NCBI GenBank assembly: GCA_946811695.1
Contig: OX328123.1
Location: forward strand, 146,306,337-146,370,336
Length of the DNA stretch: 64,000 nt
Direction of reading: 5' to 3'
DNA from: Gonocerus acuteangulatus
Lineage: Eukaryota > Arthropoda > Insecta > Hemiptera > Coreidae
Position 1 is the first letter of the stretch. Every line of letters starts with the position of its first letter. Under the pieces are notes generated by a model, which ran no database searches, was not told where the DNA came from, and was given only the letters and a program-made list of their open reading frames with translations. Positions 42,414 through 52,019 of the stretch are shown here, one piece after another. Made by a program: the position numbers and the translations under genes.

Positions 42414-43144
42414 TTGATTTTTCTACTAAAATGTAAGTCGAACAACTTCTTACCAAAACACATAAAAACCTCAACCAACAATATCAACCCGTACGACCTG
42501 AACTCCCCTGTACAAAAACAACTTGCAACAGCGAAACTTCATTTTCAGAAAAAATTACTTAATATAGAAATAGCCAATTTAAACTGTGAAATTAAAAATT
42601 TAGAAACATTGTTAGAGTCACACTTTAATATTTTAAGGGGGATAGTTGACCAGGACCTGTTTAATGATATATCCAATTTTTTTTTGAACATTTCTAATAT
42701 TTTAAAATCGAAGTTGAAAATAAAACTTTTCCAAAAATTTAATAAAACACGCCAGTATCACGTTCACCGCCCCATTGGTGACGAAAACTGGGTTAAAAAC
42801 ATCTCTTCGGTCAACGTCCCCCCTCAAGTTAACAACATACTTAGTTTAGGAGAAAAGTTTTCTTTACCTCCTACACCAGGTATTGTTGTTCCGAAAATAA
42901 TTACCGATGTAGAATACATACTACAAACCGTTCCTTGTAAAGAGGAAGACCAAACCCGCTCTAAGGTAGTGAACACCATCACTAATTTCTTACAAATTCC
43001 TTCTCCCAGCCACTCCCACCTTTCCACTGATTTTTACAAAGACTTAAAATGCACCAAAACTTTCTTACACACACACACATGAACAACAGATAATATGTAC
43101 TAAATCCGACAAGGGAAACACGACCATCATCATGGACATCTTCA

Positions 43145-43145
<1 letters not shown>
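42414..43145 (+). pseudogene. Penelope-like element, region upstream of the RT core
   Basis: Frame of 222 residues (42414-43082) containing NWVKNISSVNVPPQVNNILS, LGEKFSLPPTP and ITDVEYILQTVP. The pattern lsS..ip..v..iLslG.kFslpp, then a DvEy helix, is the conserved part that precedes the RT palm in Penelope-like retroelements. The frame stops at TGA 43081, but a shifted frame continues CTKSDKGNTTIIMDIF, the conserved KADKGN.tvimD box. The fragment then breaks off at a (TA)n tract (43147-43195). No RT active site or GIY-YIG domain remains. Confidence 0.75.

Positions 43146-43146
<1 letters not shown>

Positions 43147-43195
<49 letters not shown>
43147..43195. repeat. (TA)n microsatellite
   Basis: About 24 TA units truncate the Penelope-like fragment. 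Confidence 0.95.
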
Positions 43196-43198
<3 letters not shown>

Positions 43199-43284
43199 CT
43201 AGGCATTTTAATATGAACATCAGGGTTTTAACACTTTATAAATCATTTAAAGAGTTTTGATAATAATTGATATTTTGTTTCTGC

Positions 43285-43895
43285 CTGTACTTTTTATTGA
43301 TTACAGGTGAAGTCCAGAAAAGATGGATAGAAAAAACCAAGACGGAGGATGGCTGAATGACAAGTATTAAAGGCTAAATAAATATATGTTAAGGGATTAA
43401 CATATGGTATATTATTATCACCTACAAACATATCATAGGAGGCCCGATGGCCGTGAGGGTTAAGGCATGAGCACTTAACACTCCGAGCCAAGGGTCATGG
43501 ATTCGATTCCCACTAGGGGTGGTGGCTTTTCTTTAGAAAAAAAGAAAAGGCATCAGCCCTATCCTGGCTAGAAAAGGGTGGAAACCTATTGACAACCCAT
43601 CCTAAAATTCGTAGTTAATAATAAATAGACGTTACAATTTAAATAAATATATCATATGTTTGAAGTTAGGCTTATGTTTTGATAAATAAAGTTAGTCTTG
43701 TTCTTGGTTCTGAGTGTACTTCATGATTTAAGTAGTTGAATTATGTCTCCAAAGAGATGTAAATCTACAGAGCAGTCTGCAACTGGATGTCCTAACAATT
43801 TTTATTGATTACAGGTGAAGTCCAGAAAAGATGGATAGAAAAAACCAAGACGTAGGATGGCTGAATGACAAGTGGTAAAGGCTAAATAAATAATT
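43285..43895 (+). repeat. Two 95-bp direct repeats with a splice-acceptor-like start
   Basis: TTTTTATTGATTACAGGTGA onward is present at about 43288-43380 and again at about 43800-43895, nearly identical (GACGGAGGATGG versus GACGTAGGATGG). The TTTATTGATTACAG element looks like a splice acceptor, and the following bases read EVQKRWIEKTKTEDG in one frame with a stop after it (an earlier stop in copy 2). A family B SINE lies between the copies. Whether this was a duplicated terminal exon is unclear. Confidence 0.5.
43438..43648 (+). mobile_element. Family B tRNA-derived SINE, full-length with TSD
   Basis: The tRNA-like head is GGAGGCCCGATGGCCGTGAG, GGTTAAGGCATGAGCAC...GGTCATGGATTCGATTCCCA (A and B boxes). 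The body has GGTGGCTTTTCTTTAGAAAA, AGGCATCAGCCCTATCCTGG and GGGTGGAAACCTATTGACAA. The tail is TTAATAATAAATAGACGTTACAATTTAAATAAAT. ATATCATA flanks both sides (43430-43437 and 43649-43656). Other copies are at 36885, 53161, 53359 and 63668. The GGGTGG.AACCTAT.GA.AACCC module is shared with the 5S-derived SINE. Confidence 0.85.
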
Positions 43896-44332
43896 AATAG
43901 ATAACACTTTATAATTTTTATTACATTAAACCTTTAGGTAAAAATGATACTAGAAATTAAAGAGCAACTCAAACAGTTTTGTTTGTTAGCACCACAAGAT
44001 AAAAATCAATCATTTGATAACCAGTTGCCATTTTTGCTACTACCCCTTTCTCTAAGAGATGGAGATGGAAAGATTGTGTGCGCATGTGAAATGGTGCCAA
44101 GGAACAAAACTATTTAAATTGCTCGTTGATTTGAATAAAAATATTATAAATTGTAATATACATAATTTGAGCAATTGTTTTCTATGGCTTGCACTGGAAT
44201 GCATCATCATAATTGAGTTTCTAGATCTTATAAAATAGGCCTAATCTCTGGTTTCAGCAAGTATGATTTCCAACATCCTCATAAAATATATACATAATTG
44301 CAATAGTATGAAAATTGTTAATGAAAACAAAC
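43896..44332. other. Intronic DNA of the C2orf69-like gene; nothing recognised
   Basis: AT-rich, no repeat family recognised. It begins directly after the donor site (GTTTGT on the minus strand at 44332-44327) when read in the gene's direction. Confidence 0.5.
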
Positions 44333-44576
44333 CTAATCTAGCAAGAGTTCCTAAGAGCCCTCTCGACGTTATCCAGGTATTTTTCCCACCAGAATGTCCA
44401 CCGTCCAACCAGTACATGTCTGTTATTCTAGCAACGAGCTGAGAAAGTGAGTCATCATCAGGGGTCAGTGTCTTCAGGTAGTGGAATTCATACAAAAATT
44501 GGTTAAGAACAACACAGCCTTTACTAAATCCTATAAGTTTTACGTCGCCTTTTTTCAGGTCTTGTTTGTCTTCTTC
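44333..44576 (-). CDS. C2orf69: C2orf69-like gene, penultimate exon with GFSKG and WLDGGHSGG motifs
   Basis: An acceptor TTTATTTTAG (44577) opens the exon in phase 0; the donor is TTAG|GTTTGT in phase 1 at 44333/44332. The 81-codon translation is EEDKQDLKKGDVKLIGFSKG, CVVLNQFLYEFHYLKTLTPD, DDSLSQLVARITDMYWLDGG, HSGGKNTWITSRGLLGTLAR and L. LIGFSKGCVVLNQ and YWLDGGHSGG.NTW are near-invariant in C2orf69 (formerly UPF0565). GFSKG matches the GxSxG nucleophile elbow of alpha/beta hydrolases, although an enzymatic role is not established here. The vertebrate insertion before GFSKG is absent, so the animal protein is shorter. Confidence 0.93.
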
Positions 44577-45472
44577 CTAAAATAAATAAAAAATATATTA
44601 AAAGGTTTTCTTTTTAATGCAATAAAACTATTAATCTCTTGTGAATCATGGAGGTGGAGATTGTTGGGGTTCAGTAGTGAAAATTAATAAAACTACCACT
44701 TCGAAAGTGAAAAATTTCTACTTCGAAACCTGGAAAACCACTGGTAAACAGTTTGTTCATTCACCGTTCCCTCCCCGAACGCCGTGTTAATGTTCATACA
44801 CGCCTCAGCAGTGCTATGACCGAGCTTAAATTCATAACGAAAAATAATACAGATTTCCGTTGAAATCATAATTTAAGTTTTATTTTTTTCTCAGAGGATC
44901 GTTCTCACAACACAATACGCAAGTTACTGATTAAATAATAGGAATAAAAGAGCTTTAATTCTATATGAATAACAATGATGTTTGTAAATAATGAAATAAA
45001 AAAGGGAAAAGATTAAATCGCAAAGTAAACAAAACTGACATTTCATACGGTACAGCCTGATAATTTTATCAATTCTCATGTCTGAACACCAACTATCTCC
45101 ATGGATCATGATCCCTTCTCAATTATATAAATTATTTCCAGTTACTTATTATTACACTTAAATCTAGGCATTAACTTAAGTGATTTATCAACAAAAATAA
45201 TTTAATTTGAAGCTAAATCTATTCAAAAGGAACAAACATTCGAAACTGTTACTGTACACCAGGGTTACTTGAAATAGTCAGGGAGCGAATGTAACAAACA
45301 AACTTTTAAAATACACTATTGAGTTTAAAATACACTATTGAGTTGACTTATTGTGCATGGTGTATACTACTTTTGTGAAAGCCAATTTCAGGACTTTTTT
45401 GTGACATTTTCATAATTTGAAAAGCAAATTTCATGCCCATTAAAAATAAAATAATTTCAATTAAACATAAAC
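44577..45472. other. Intronic DNA; dispersed repeat fragments
   Basis: No exon recognised. At 45353-45430 a repeat reading GTGTATACTACTTTTGTGAAAG and TTTTGTGACATTTTCATAATTTG resembles copies near 50220-50320, 54225-54290 and 55680-55760. TTTAAAATACACTATTGAG is tandemly duplicated at about 45306-45340. Confidence 0.5.
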
Positions 45473-46254
45473 AAAAAAGTCCGACTCACAGGAACTGCAT
45501 CATCTTAGCGCGGTTCCGTTCTTATCCCTAGTCTCATTTTGAAAGATTAAAATAGAAGCAGTTATTGTTTTGGTTCCAGTTTTCTTGAAAAGTCTTGATT
45601 TATGATCTTATTTGGATGGGTCGGCCAACGCCAGAAAGGCCACCGCTAGGCAGTTGAAAATTGTCACAAGGTCTTCGAATCTCTCTCGAAGCTATATTTC
45701 TAACAATAAATTGTTTTTCTTATTTTACTCAACCTGTTTTATTGTCAAATACATTATCCAACTATAAGCAATTAAAAAATAAGAAGAAATAAAAAAAGAC
45801 AAAAAGAACCGTTCGAATTACTTTAAAGTTTTAAGCACTTATTTTCCGATTGACATCGCCTAATCAAAACTTTCTCCAGAACCTTTTTTTTATAGCATTT
45901 AGTAAGCTTTCTAATGGTAACCTTCCGCTTACCAATACTCTCAACCGTTTTCAAGATATTAAGGAAAGTATACAAAGTTACCAAAACCTTTCATGTCTGT
46001 TAATAAAATATTTTATTCTAACCCTTCCTTAACTCCAAACGTAACCAAAATTTCAACATATTAGTTTTGATGAAATTTGAACATGCAGAAAATGTTTCAA
46101 CTGAATCCCATGATTCTAAGTACCCAAACCAGAAACGTTATTCAACAACTATTTTTACAATTTTCTCGACAAAGGTTAAAGCTATCGCCTTAAAAATGGT
46201 TTCATTCGTTTTTCTAGGCCCAGAAGTCTATAAAATGAGTACTTGCAAGCATAT

Positions 46255-46447
46255 TTTATTTATTATTTATTTATTTACATACTTTGCTTTTAGGGCATGG
46301 CCTCATACAAAGGGGTGTGTGCTTACTATTTAACAAATTAATACAATTAACACATAACAGAAATGAATAGTAAATCAATAATAATTAATAACAATAAGAA
46401 ATACCAAACTTAGAGCTTAAAATATCTTACATTATCAATATTCTAGA
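46255..46447 (-). mobile_element. Short non-LTR retroelement 3' end with 14-bp TSD
   Basis: ACTTGCAAGCATAT is present at 46241-46254 and 46448-46461. The 193-base insert begins, on the plus strand, with TTTATTTATTATTTATTTAT and so carries an A-rich (TAAA)n tail on the minus strand. The remaining part (CATACTTTGCTTTTAGGGCA; GGCCTCATACAAAGGGGTG) is not coding and was not matched to a named family. Confidence 0.8.
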
Positions 46448-47169
46448 ACTTGCAAGCATATGAAGTAAGCGGAATGATTTTTTTCACACGACATTCGCTC
46501 CAAAAACCATGTTCCAGTGGGCGGATTCTGCTGGTTAACGAACTTGACCTTTCAAATTAGACAAAAGATTTTTGTACCAAAGGGTCTCACTGTGTTTCCA
46601 CATGAAATCTGTACTGGTGTCTTTCTTGACTTTGATGCCATTATTTTATTTCTAGTTCCTAGAAATAATTTTTCGTCAATTATCAAACCTCTAACTGTAC
46701 TCGTTTTGGAGGAATAAGGCTTGAAACACCAAACTTCAATGTCGTTTTTCTATGAAACTGTGCTAGATATTTAAATGAAATTAATATGAATTGAAGCTAT
46801 TGATTAGGTGTACCTTGCGTATTTGTTTCATAATTTTCGGACCACTTATAAGATAAGAAAAAAAATTGTGAAGATTTCAAGGGCGGTTTTCCTTAACTAC
46901 CCCTCCAAATACACCTACCCCTCCAAATACACCTACCAAAAAAATCATGTAAAATCAGCAATTTCTCAACTATTATCCGTAAAAGTTTCATAGATGTGTG
47001 AAAGGTGCATCATGCATAAAAATTACAAAAACCCTACGTCGATAGCTAAACACTAAAAACCAGATGCATCGAAAATAACTCTTAGGACGTTTTTGTTTTT
47101 TAAATATGAACCCTCACATTGCTGAGTACATAATCTGTATTATAATGATCGAAAAACTATTGTCTTATT

Positions 47170-47953
47170 ATCATGAACAGCGGACATCCTAGAGACAAAC
47201 GCTTTACAATATTCTCTGACAGCCAAGCCGCTATAAGGGCACTAGCTGCAAACAGAATAAAATCTAAGGTCGTACAGGAGTGTAAGGATAGCTTGGATAA
47301 TCTAGGCAGGTATAACGGGGTCAAACTAGAGTGGGTACCAGGGCACTCTGGCATACCTGGGAATGAGAAGGCTGATGAATTGGCTAATATAGGAGCATCC
47401 ATGACACCTCTTTCGCCAGAACCAATATGTGGAATTGCACCGGCGGTTGCCAGATTGAACATCCGTAGGTGGGCTGAAGCTGAACACAAGAGGAAATGGA
47501 GCAGAAGTGCTACACAGAGACAGGCGAAGCAATTTATGGTCTTTGCAGATAAGAAAAGAACGGATTCACTGCTTAAGCTATGTAGAAGCAAGGTGAAACT
47601 ACTGACAGCCCTAATTACAGGGCACTGCAAACTACGGAGACACCTCTACTCCATGGGACTCTCCAATACAACATGGTGCAGATTGTGCTCTGAGGATGAC
47701 GAGACCCCATACCATATTGTATGCAGATGCACAACGCTGGCAGCCAAGAGGTATTTGCACTTTGGGACGGCGATAATTGATGATCCAAGGAGGATACCGG
47801 AGCTGAACATCACAACGTTAAGGAAGTTCATCTCGGATACGGGTCTGGCATTGTAACAGAACGACACGTCGGGTGGCACAATAGGTCTTATAGGCCTCGG
47901 TGCGGTTCCTCGGTTAGCCGGGCACCTTGTCTCTAAATCTAAATCTAAATCTA
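47170..47953 (+). mobile_element. 5'-truncated non-LTR retrotransposon with (TAAATC)n tail
   Basis: ATTGTCTTATT at 47159-47169 and 47954-47964 is an 11-bp target duplication in the left arm of the long-TIR element; the undamaged right arm confirms the empty site. The insert carries the RNase H frame, a 3' UTR with CGGTGCGGTTCCTCGGTTAG, and a (CTAAAT)n tail at 47935-47953. Such tails and the RNase H/zinc-knuckle arrangement fit the I/R1/LOA group. Confidence 0.88.
47173..47856 (+). CDS. Non-LTR ORF2 fragment: RNase H and CCHC knuckle
   Basis: Open for 227 residues. RNase H motifs: FTIFSDSQAAIRAL (Asp, near residue 15), KLEWVPGHSGIPGNEKADEL (His and last Asp, near 50-68). The first RNase H motif is missing because of 5' truncation, so the domain cannot be active. 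Downstream: LITGHCKLRRHLYSMGL and the knuckle CRLCSEDDETPYHIVCRC (C-x2-C-x7-H-x3/4-C). It ends LRKFISDTGLAL with TAA. The C-terminal layout fits I/R1/LOA-clade ORF2. The frame is intact to its stop, so this insertion is fairly recent. The Met at the start is not the true start. Confidence 0.85.
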   Translation: MNSGHPRDKRFTIFSDSQAAIRALAANRIKSKVVQECKDSLDNLGRYNGVKLEWVPGHSGIPGNEKADELANIGASMTPLSPEPICGIAPAVARLNIRRWAEAEHKRKWSRSATQRQAKQFMVFADKKRTDSLLKLCRSKVKLLTALITGHCKLRRHLYSMGLSNTTWCRLCSEDDETPYHIVCRCTTLAAKRYLHFGTAIIDDPRRIPELNITTLRKFISDTGLAL

Positions 47954-48819
47954 ATTGTCTTATTGCAAGGCACTAAAATAATTAATACTAAAAATCTTCA
48001 TTTTCTACAAAAGATAATTAATCTTAATCACTATTTTCCCTTATAGTTTTGCTAAGACTTGTAACATGAGATGAAACTGGAACAAATGTTACCTCGCTGT
48101 TCTATTAGACAGCAATAAAAACGATATTCATGACCATTTAAGACCATCCATGCGCATATAAGGCATTTCGCTCCAAACAGTTATTGCATATATACATCAG
48201 TTACAATATTACATATAAACATCTATAAACAAATGGTATTATTCGTAGGTATACATTTGGTTGATCAATTAGTTATAAATCGGATTACATAATGTTACAT
48301 ATTCATTCACTACATATTATTCGTTCTTTACAGTTTACTAAGTGACGCAATACCTTCGTTTTGTTTTTCATTGTACTTGTTTGAATATAATAGAGACATG
48401 GGATGTTTCTCTAGTGAAATATTTTTTTTTTTACTTTTTTTTTAAATACAATTACAAGGACATAAAAAGATATACGTGTGATTACGCTAATGGAAAAAAG
48501 ACCATAGGTTGCTGTTCACAGGTAGCCTCGATAATTTATTTCCTATCACTTAGTCGTTACGAATAGAAAAAAATTAAACCCGCACAAATATTAACACATT
48601 TATTCGAAGTTACAAGTGATACCAAAACTACTGAGGAAAATAGTGATTATGATTAATTATCTTTTGTAGAATATGAAGATTTTTAGTATTTATTATTTTA
48701 GTGGCTTGCAATAAGACAATAGTTTTTCGATCTGTATAATACAGATTATGTACTGAGCAATCTGAGGGTTCATATTTAAATAACAAAAACGTCCTAAGAG
48801 TAGCTTGAGATATTTTCGA

Positions 48820-49058
48820 TTTTTTTTTTATTATTTATTTATTCTTGAGCTCTCGCAACAAAGGCGACTCACCCAATATAACCATAACATATATACAACG
48901 ACAATATTGAAATTATAACATCTAATACAAAATCATATACTTGTCACAGTACATATACTTATTATCATATACTTATTCGCACAGTTTAAATTATTAGCTC
49001 AATATAAAATAATGAATTAACTCAATATAAGTTAACTTCGTATAAACAACATATGTAT
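48820..49058 (-). mobile_element. Short non-LTR 3' end inserted in the right arm of the long-TIR element
   Basis: ATATTTTCGA (48810-48819) and ATATTTTTGA (49059-49068) flank 239 bases, a 10-bp target duplication with one mismatch. On the plus strand the insert starts T9-ATTATTTATTTATT then CTTGAGCTCTCGCAACAAAG and GCGACT, similar to the 3' UTR start of the element at 1009 (GATCGCAACGGAGGCGACT). It is therefore a relative of that Jockey-like family. Confidence 0.75.
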
Positions 49059-49585
49059 ATATTTTTGATGCATCTGGTTTTTGGTGTTTAGCTATCGCTG
49101 TAGGGTTTTTGTAATTTTTATGTATGATGCACCTTTCAGATATCTATGAAACTTTTACGGATAATAGTTGAGGAATTGCTGATATTACATGATTTTTTTG
49201 GTAGGTGTACTTGAAAGGGTAGTTAAGGAAAACCGCCCTCGAAATCTTCACAATTTTTTTTCTTATCTTAGAAGTGGTCCGAAAATTATGAAAAAAATAC
49301 GCAAGGTACACCTAATCAATAGCTTCAATTCACATTAATTTCATTTAAATATCTAGTATAGTTTCGTAGAAAAACTACATTGAAGTTTGGGGTTTCAAGC
49401 CTTATTCCTCCAAAACGAGTACAGTTAGAGGTTTGATAATTGGCGAAAAATTATTTCTAGGAACTATAAATAAAACAATGGCATCAAAGTCAAGAAAGAC
49501 GCCAGTGCAGATTTCATGTGGAAACACGGTGAGACCCTTTCATCAAAATCAGACCATTATTCGCTGACATATGCCGCAAACAGAG

Positions 49586-49634
<49 letters not shown>

Positions 49635-49799
49635 AATTTGAACCACCATCATTTTCGGTCTCTAAGGGTTCTGAAACGCAAAATTTTCTAGTCGGGACTT
49701 CCGGGTTGCGTCGTGCGATCAACCTTATAAGCGGGGTTCCTCCCTATGGAGGGAGGAACCGCGCTAAAAGCACATGGATTACCGATTACCATGATATCT

Positions 49800-50325
49800 A
49801 TAAACTTTAAATACATTTCACACAATTAATGAAACTCTATAAAATGTACGTCATATGTTCAAGAGGATAGTCACAATAATTTTAAAAGTGAAGGAACGAT
49901 GATATTAAACATTTTAGAATGATCATGGAATTAGCAGCCTCAAAAATATAGAACAATGGTAGTAGAACTAATATTTCTAAAAATATTACTAAGTTTGTCA
50001 ATTGTCAATCTAAACAATTCAGTAAATTAATGTGTAGAAAGTTTCAATATTTAAGCCTGCATAAATGTAAATAATGGATAATTGATGTGTAAATGCTACA
50101 AAAAAGGAATCTAACAGACTTAGAGGGTTAGAGAGGCAGATAGAATTAAGTCGCCATACAAAAACGGCAACAATTACAAATGTGCTGTAGTTCTGGGAAT
50201 ACGTTAGACTCCGATAAAACTAAATTTCGTGACGTGGTTTCAAAATTCATGACTTTTTCATGCCCTGTTTTCAATTTCATGACATTTTCATGATTTTCGT
50301 GCATTAGACACCCTGTTGTGGCACA
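49800..50325 (+). repeat. Dispersed repeat, copy 1 (partner at 55225-55765)
   Basis: Shared modules in the same order: AATTAATRAAACTNTATAAAATRTA, TGATAYTAAACATTTTAGAATGAYYATGGAA, ATAATGGATAATTGATGTGTAAAT, AAAGGAATCTAA, CTGGGAATACGTTAGACTCC and TTCATGACTTTTT...TTTTCAATTT, ending near ATTAGACACCCTG. There is no coding frame. Identity is moderate; superfamily unknown. Confidence 0.6.
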
Positions 50326-50971
50326 AACAGCCTGTTTAAATAAACGTTGTAGTTGGGAGAGAAAATGCCATAGACTGTATTCGTAGGAAAAAGTATAAAC
50401 TTATAACTGTAAAGTTCCACTCTTTTCTTTACTACACTTAAATTTATTTTTCAATAAGTTTATAAGAATATGAAATTCCATTTATATTTAAGCATGTGAA
50501 TAAATGTTTTTTGTTTTTTTTTTAATTCATCTCAAAAACTTTTGCATAAACATTCTTTTTAGTCTGGAAATAAAAGGGTTATGAAGTTATATGTAAATAC
50601 TTCAGATTGAATGAGGTAGGTTAGAGTATTGTGAAAAGGTCGTTCAGATTTGCATATGGCCAAACAGAAGGAAACTTTCTCTCAGAAGGTCAGGCATGCA
50701 CAAACGAACTTTTCCAACTACCTGATCAGGATATATTTTTGATATGTTTTAATGAGCAGATGTTCAAAATATGGTTTATAATTGCTACTGAAATTTATAT
50801 TTAGAATAGGCAGTACAAATTAATCACAAGAAGTACTATACCACTTGTTCCATCGAAGTACCCAAGCAATGTTTGGACAAAATACTGGTGTATATATGAT
50901 GTATTTTTTATTGCGCTCATAAAGTAGTGGTAGTTTCATCAGCATTCATAAACTCATTATAAAATTATTAA
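50326..50971. other. Intronic DNA, nothing recognised
   Basis: AT-rich sequence without identifiable exon, RNA gene or repeat family. Confidence 0.4.
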
Positions 50972-51792
50972 GGGGTAATACTACCTTGGGTGATCAAAAT
51001 CAAAGTCATTTTGTTCAATTTATAATTAACAAATAAATCAAATTTTTTTAATTATTTATATCAAATATTTTATATGGGATGTTAAAGTATCCCAAAAAAA
51101 AAAGTTTCAATTCTTCGAAAAAAAATGGTGGCACTGTGTCTAACGAACGAAAACCCTATTTATTCATGGGCGATAGTCTGCAGGTGGAAATTTTTAATCT
51201 AGAATGAAAAAAATAAAATTATTTCGAAAAAAGAAGGTTAATAAGTAAAGAACGTAGGATTTTTAAGAAATAATATTAATTTTTTCGAAAATTATAAGGA
51301 ATTATTTATTTTCTATTAAAAAATCCATCATAAATCAGTTATAAAATCGTTATAATTCAATCAATCAAAAAATCCTACATACTTTACTAGAAAATATCAT
51401 TAGGAAGCTGCAGGTAAAATTTGAAGTTGATCAGGCAAAAATTGAAGATACCAGAACAAACCAGATTCAAAAACAGTTTTGAGAAAACTTCTTTAAAGTT
51501 TAATGTTCTGATATGAAAAGATGAAAAAAATGGATTTTAATTTTGAAATATATTAAAGGAGGGACAAAAAAACTTAACAATTAAAAAGGACGAATTGAAG
51601 CTCGCTCAATAAATTGCCTTCAAATTGGCATCCCATTCACTTTTGGGACTTCATTCGGAAAATTGTATTTTTTGTCCATTAAAAAAATCGTGTTGACATA
51701 AAAATTCTTGGATATCGTTTTTGATTAGTTAAGTAAGACTTTTAGCCCATAAAAAATTGGTAAAAAAAAGTTACTAGGCAGTATTACTGCTC
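50972..51792. mobile_element. Candidate MITE with short inverted ends
   Basis: The left end GGGGTAATACTACCTTGGG and the inverse of the right end GAGCAGTAATACTGCCTAG share GTAATACTRCCTWG. The 820-base interior is AT-rich with several G/A-rich stretches and no transposase. No clear target duplication was seen. It lies just 3' of the donor of the C2orf69-like exon at 51875 in the gene's direction. Confidence 0.35.
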
Positions 51793-51810
51793 ACGTCTTT
51801 TAAAAGAACA

Positions 51811-51868
51811 AAAAAAAAAAAAAAAAAAGAAAAAAAAAAGAAAAAAAAAAGGAAAAAAAAAAAAAGAA
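51811..51868. repeat. A-rich tract adjacent to an exon
   Basis: A nearly pure A run interrupted by single G or GG occupies positions +7 to about +64 of the intron on the minus strand, i.e. a T/C-rich tract right after the donor GTAAGT. It is unusual beside a 5' splice site. Confidence 0.85.
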
Positions 51869-51874
51869 ACTTAC

Positions 51875-52019
51875 ATCGTTATCTTTTAGAGTAGACGAGA
51901 TGCTCTGGAGAAGCCTTTCCAAGTGGTACAAGGCAAAGTGCATTGGAGTATGCTCTGGGGCTCCAGTGTTACTCGAAGGAACAAAATTGTCATAACAAGC
52001 AAATACTTTGAATTCCATC
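51875..52019 (-). CDS. C2orf69: C2orf69-like gene, internal exon
   Basis: The acceptor TGGATTTTCCAG (52021-52020) opens in phase 2 and a consensus donor GAT|GTAAGT (51874) closes in phase 0, matching the exon at 44576. The translation is (R)MEFKVFACYDNFVPSSNTGA, PEHTPMHFALYHLERLLQSI and SSTLKDND. The FsCyDNFV...GaPeHtp...al.HL..Ll pattern is the C2orf69-family block that lies between the N-terminal domain and GFSKG. The next exon upstream should encode the VLVFHG and WNLEN-like N-terminal blocks. It was not found between 52020 and 64000 on the minus strand and probably lies beyond the window. Confidence 0.9.

Larger units (their letters stand above)
46582..49537. mobile_element. Long-TIR element inserted between AAA and TTT with no TSD (Spy-like)
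   Basis: It starts GGGTCTCACTGTGTTTCCAC and ends GTGGAAACACGGTGAGACCC. The inverted arms are several hundred bases, from 46582 to about 48050 and back from 49537 to about 48625, apart from later insertions. The flanks are CCAAA on the left and TTTCATC on the right; family X copies B and C read ACCAAATTTCATC with no gap, so the insertion made no target duplication and sits exactly between AAA and TTT. That is the published signature of Spy transposons, relatives of PIF/Harbinger and ISL2EU. No transposase is present. The left arm also has an 18-base tandem duplication (CCCTCCAAATACACCTAC, about 46901-46936). The Spy label is inference from the insertion site. Confidence 0.7.
45473..49769 (+). 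mobile_element. Family X, copy D: host of nested insertions
   Basis: The left end is AAAAAAGTCCGACTCACAGG; the right end is GGAGGGAGGAACCGCGCTAAAA with the terminal hairpin. Three nested layers interrupt it: a 193-base retroelement 3' end (46255-46447), a 2956-base long-TIR element (46582-49537), and two retroelement pieces inside that. A (TA)n tract at 49588-49630 is at the usual family position. Removing the insertions leaves about 1.15 kb, with only one of the tandem units of about 346 bases. Confidence 0.7.

Noticed and set aside
46808..46993. Frame with YPSKYTYPSKYTYQ repeat
   Set aside because: It comes from the 18-base tandem duplication in the arm of the Spy-like element; the partner arm has a single copy and no open frame of note.
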